From Deltaproteobacteria bacterium (GTDB lineage: Bacteria > Desulfobacterota > Binatia > UBA9968): DNA of 7,539 nt. Made by a program: the position numbers and the translations under genes. Shown piece by piece: positions 5,921 through 7,539 of the stretch; position 1 is the stretch's first letter, and every line of letters begins with the position of its first letter. Location of the stretch: the NCBI GenBank assembly GCA_016184235.1, contig JACPDC010000064.1:1-7539 (forward strand). The letters are read 5' to 3'. The notes below the pieces were generated by a model. That model was not told where the DNA came from and did not search any database. It saw only the letters and a list, made by a program, of their open reading frames with translations.

Positions 5921-7072
5921 GTGCGCCGCAACAAGGTTTGCTTTGTAGGGTACGGATCGACCGGGTACTCGCGCAAGTCCGAAGAACCGCTCCTCTGGCA
6001 CTACGCGCAGGCGATCGGCGCCGCGCTGGATCAAACCGGCCTGAAGAAGAGCGATGTCCAGGGCTTTTCGGTGACGACGCAAGCAAGCCCGGATTACTCG
6101 CCTCACGTAGCCGAGCAGCTCGGCCTGGAGTTGGATTGGGTCCTGAACGGGGATTACGGGGGCGCGGGGGGCGTGACCAGCGTGCGTCGAGCCGCTGATG
6201 CCATCGAGGCCGGCCACATCGATATCGCGGTTTTGGTGGGCGGCAACTCCTTCGACAAGAGCGTCGTGCATCAAAGGCCGCTTGAATACCAGCGCGCCAA
6301 TTACGTGGACGTTTACGGTTACGGGGGGCCCAACACGCTTATGGCCTTGGTCCAGCGCCGTCATATGGAGGGGTATGGGACGACTTTGGAGCAAGTCGGT
6401 AAGATCGCGGTTACCCAGAGGGAGAACGCCCGGCTCAACCCCCAGGCCCTGCTGCGCGATCCGATGAGCCTTGGGGACTATCTCAATTCGCGGATGATCT
6501 CGGATCCGATTCGCCTCTTCGATTGCGTGATGCCCTGCTCCGGCGCGGAATGCGTTATCCTCGCCTCGGAGAAGAAGGCGAAACAGATCACCGAAAAGCT
6601 GGTCTATCTCGTCGCCGACGGCGAAAGGGTCAACTACCAGGTGGACAAGATGCTGCCCGACAAAACCACCTTCGGCATCAAGGTCGTCGCCGACCGGCTT
6701 TTCGCCGAAGTACGCAGAGACCAAATCGATCTCTTCGAGCTCTACGATGACTACCCGATCGCGGTATTGATCCAGATCGAGGATCTCGGGTATTGCGAGA
6801 AGGGCGGAGGGGGAAGGTTTGTGGAAGAACATGATCTCTCCTGCCGAGGGGACTTTCCCGTCAACACCGGAGGGGGACAGCTCTCTGTGGGGCAAGCCGG
6901 TCTGGCTGGAGGGTTTCTCCACATCGTAGAGGCGCTCCGGCAGTTGAGAGGCGAGGCCGGGCCCAGGCAGGTAAAGAAGGCCGAGCGCGCCGTGGTCACC
7001 GGCATCGGCTGGCTCTCGTACGGCCGCAATCTCGGCACTACAGCCGGACTCGTCATGGAGCGGAGGGCGTGA
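5921..7072 (+). CDS. Thiolase-like protein (SCP-x/Ltp2 type) lacking catalytic Cys and His (383 aa)
   Basis: This is a thiolase-fold protein of the SCP-x/lipid-transfer thiolase group. The N-terminal half carries the glycine-rich turn NGDYGGAGG (76-84) and DIAVLVGGNSF (101-111). The C-terminal half has LFELYDDYPIAVLIQIEDLG (271-290), FPVNTGGGQLSVGQAG (312-327) and HIVEALRQLRGEAG (334-347), all family hallmarks. The residues a thiolase needs are missing: there is no Cys in 70-95 where the nucleophile belongs, the GHP motif is VGQAG (323-327), and the final Cys-Gly motif is replaced within TGIGWLSYG (360-368). Such losses occur in Ltp2-type aldolases, which cleave steroid side-chain acyl-CoAs with a DUF35 partner. 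A retro-aldolase role is thus more likely than thiolysis. It starts at GTG 5921, with AAGGA about seven bases upstream and 18 bases after the hydratase stop. It overlaps the next start by one base. Confidence 0.9.
   Translation: MRRNKVCFVGYGSTGYSRKSEEPLLWHYAQAIGAALDQTGLKKSDVQGFSVTTQASPDYSPHVAEQLGLELDWVLNGDYGGAGGVTSVRRAADAIEAGHIDIAVLVGGNSFDKSVVHQRPLEYQRANYVDVYGYGGPNTLMALVQRRHMEGYGTTLEQVGKIAVTQRENARLNPQALLRDPMSLGDYLNSRMISDPIRLFDCVMPCSGAECVILASEKKAKQITEKLVYLVADGERVNYQVDKMLPDKTTFGIKVVADRLFAEVRRDQIDLFELYDDYPIAVLIQIEDLGYCEKGGGGRFVEEHDLSCRGDFPVNTGGGQLSVGQAGLAGGFLHIVEALRQLRGEAGPRQVKKAERAVVTGIGWLSYGRNLGTTAGLVMERRA
7062..7066 (+). promoter_or_regulatory. Ribosome binding site fixing the DUF35 gene start
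   Basis: GGAGG, located inside the end of the thiolase-like gene, lies five bases before the ATG at 7072. The alternative GTG at 7069 would leave only two bases, so the ATG is preferred. It forms a TGATG stop-start overlap. Confidence 0.7.
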
Positions 7073-7479
7073 TGGCGGAGAAAAGCCTTCCGAAGATCAA
7101 CAAGATAGACCGGCCGTTCTGGAAAGGCGCCTTAGAGGGAAAACTCCTGATCCAGAGATGCCGGGCTTGCGGCAAGCTGCAGTTCTTTCCGCGCGTCGTC
7201 TGTACGGCGTGCTTCAGTCGAGAGCTCGATTGGGCCCAAGCGAAAGGCGAGGGCGAGGTGCACAGCTTCAGCTGGGTATTCGTCCCGCGCAATCCGGCCT
7301 TCAAAGAAGAGGCGCCGATCTGCTACGCCAATGTCGTCCTGGACGAGGGAATCATCATCGAGAGCCGGATCGTGGGTACGAATTTGCGGGCGGTAAAGAC
7401 GGGCGCCAGGGTCAGGGTCGCCTTTCAAGAAACCGCCGACCCGCAGATCAGGCTGCCGGTCTTTGAGCTGGCGAACTAG
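7072..7479 (+). CDS. Zinc-ribbon OB-fold protein, DUF35 family (135 aa)
   Basis: This is a small DUF35 protein with an N-terminal rubredoxin-like zinc ribbon and a C-terminal OB-fold that in relatives helps bind the CoA part of the substrate. An N-terminal helix-forming stretch (about 9-24, with RPFWKGALEGKL) is followed by four zinc ligands, C30, C33, C44 and C47 (CRAC and CTAC, ten residues apart). The OB-fold begins near GEGEVHSFSWVF (59-70) and ends around VRVAFQE (114-120). The length fits the family. It overlaps the thiolase-like stop by one base, which implies coupled translation and equimolar production. In Ltp2-ChsH2 and in archaeal thiolase/HMG-CoA synthase complexes, such a partner binds the thiolase-like enzyme directly, so a physical complex is expected here. 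It has no catalytic residues of its own that can be recognised. Confidence 0.93.
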   Translation: MAEKSLPKINKIDRPFWKGALEGKLLIQRCRACGKLQFFPRVVCTACFSRELDWAQAKGEGEVHSFSWVFVPRNPAFKEEAPICYANVVLDEGIIIESRIVGTNLRAVKTGARVRVAFQETADPQIRLPVFELAN

Positions 7480-7492
7480 ACGGGAGGTCTTT

Positions 7493-7539
7493 ATGAGAGT
7501 TCCTTCATTGGGGATCAAGGCTTCTCTCGCGCTTCTCGG
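7493..7539 (+). CDS. Start of an unidentified gene, cut by the right edge
   Basis: An ATG at 7493 follows GGGAGG (7482-7487) at an ideal five-base spacing and lies 13 bases after the DUF35 stop. Only 15 codons are visible (MRVPSLGIKASLALL). The basic start with a following hydrophobic run would fit a signal peptide, perhaps of a solute receptor, but too little is present to name it. It probably continues the operon. Confidence 0.5.
   Translation, partial: MRVPSLGIKASLALL

Noticed and set aside
5351..6922. Long minus-strand open frame opposite the hydratase and thiolase-like genes
   Set aside because: It spans the antisense of two clear plus-strand genes and their junction; its sequence shows no recognisable domain.

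Overview
The window suggests a Gram-negative bacterium of about 60% G+C: it carries periplasmic binding proteins with signal peptides, a small inner-membrane transporter subunit, and strong Shine-Dalgarno sites before most genes. The gene style (many paralogous tripartite tricarboxylate transporter receptors beside acyl-CoA degradation genes) recalls uncultivated deltaproteobacteria-like, Binatia or Rokubacteria genomes. That placement is a guess from memory, not a measurement.

The window holds two divergent gene clusters that fire outwards from a 222-base intergenic region (4865-5086); both run off the window. The left cluster is on the minus strand. In transcription order it is tctB (small membrane subunit), two tandem tctC-type receptors six bases apart, an N-acyl-D-amino-acid deacylase-like amidohydrolase, and a third tctC-type receptor cut by the left edge. 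The large permease subunit TctA is not in the window. A plausible reading is uptake of small organic acids or N-acylated compounds, with the amidohydrolase processing them, but the substrate cannot be read from sequence.

The right cluster is on the plus strand: a crotonase-fold hydratase resembling hydroxycinnamoyl-CoA hydratase-lyase, an SCP-x/thiolase-like protein that lacks the thiolase Cys, His and Cys catalytic residues, and a zinc-ribbon/OB-fold (DUF35) protein whose start overlaps the thiolase stop. A further gene begins at the right edge with an N-terminus that could be a signal peptide. Thiolase-like proteins paired with DUF35 proteins are known as retro-aldolases in steroid side-chain breakdown (Ltp2 with the DUF35 domain of ChsH2). 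Here the pair follows a hydratase, so the module may hydrate an unsaturated acyl-CoA and then cleave it by retro-aldol chemistry. This is the most interesting hypothesis in the window.

Second-look points are the amidohydrolase that has lost two histidine ligand positions, the pair of equivalently spaced cysteines in the two complete receptors, and a repeated motif in the divergent intergenic region. No RNA genes, insertion sequences, CRISPR arrays or convincing terminators were found.
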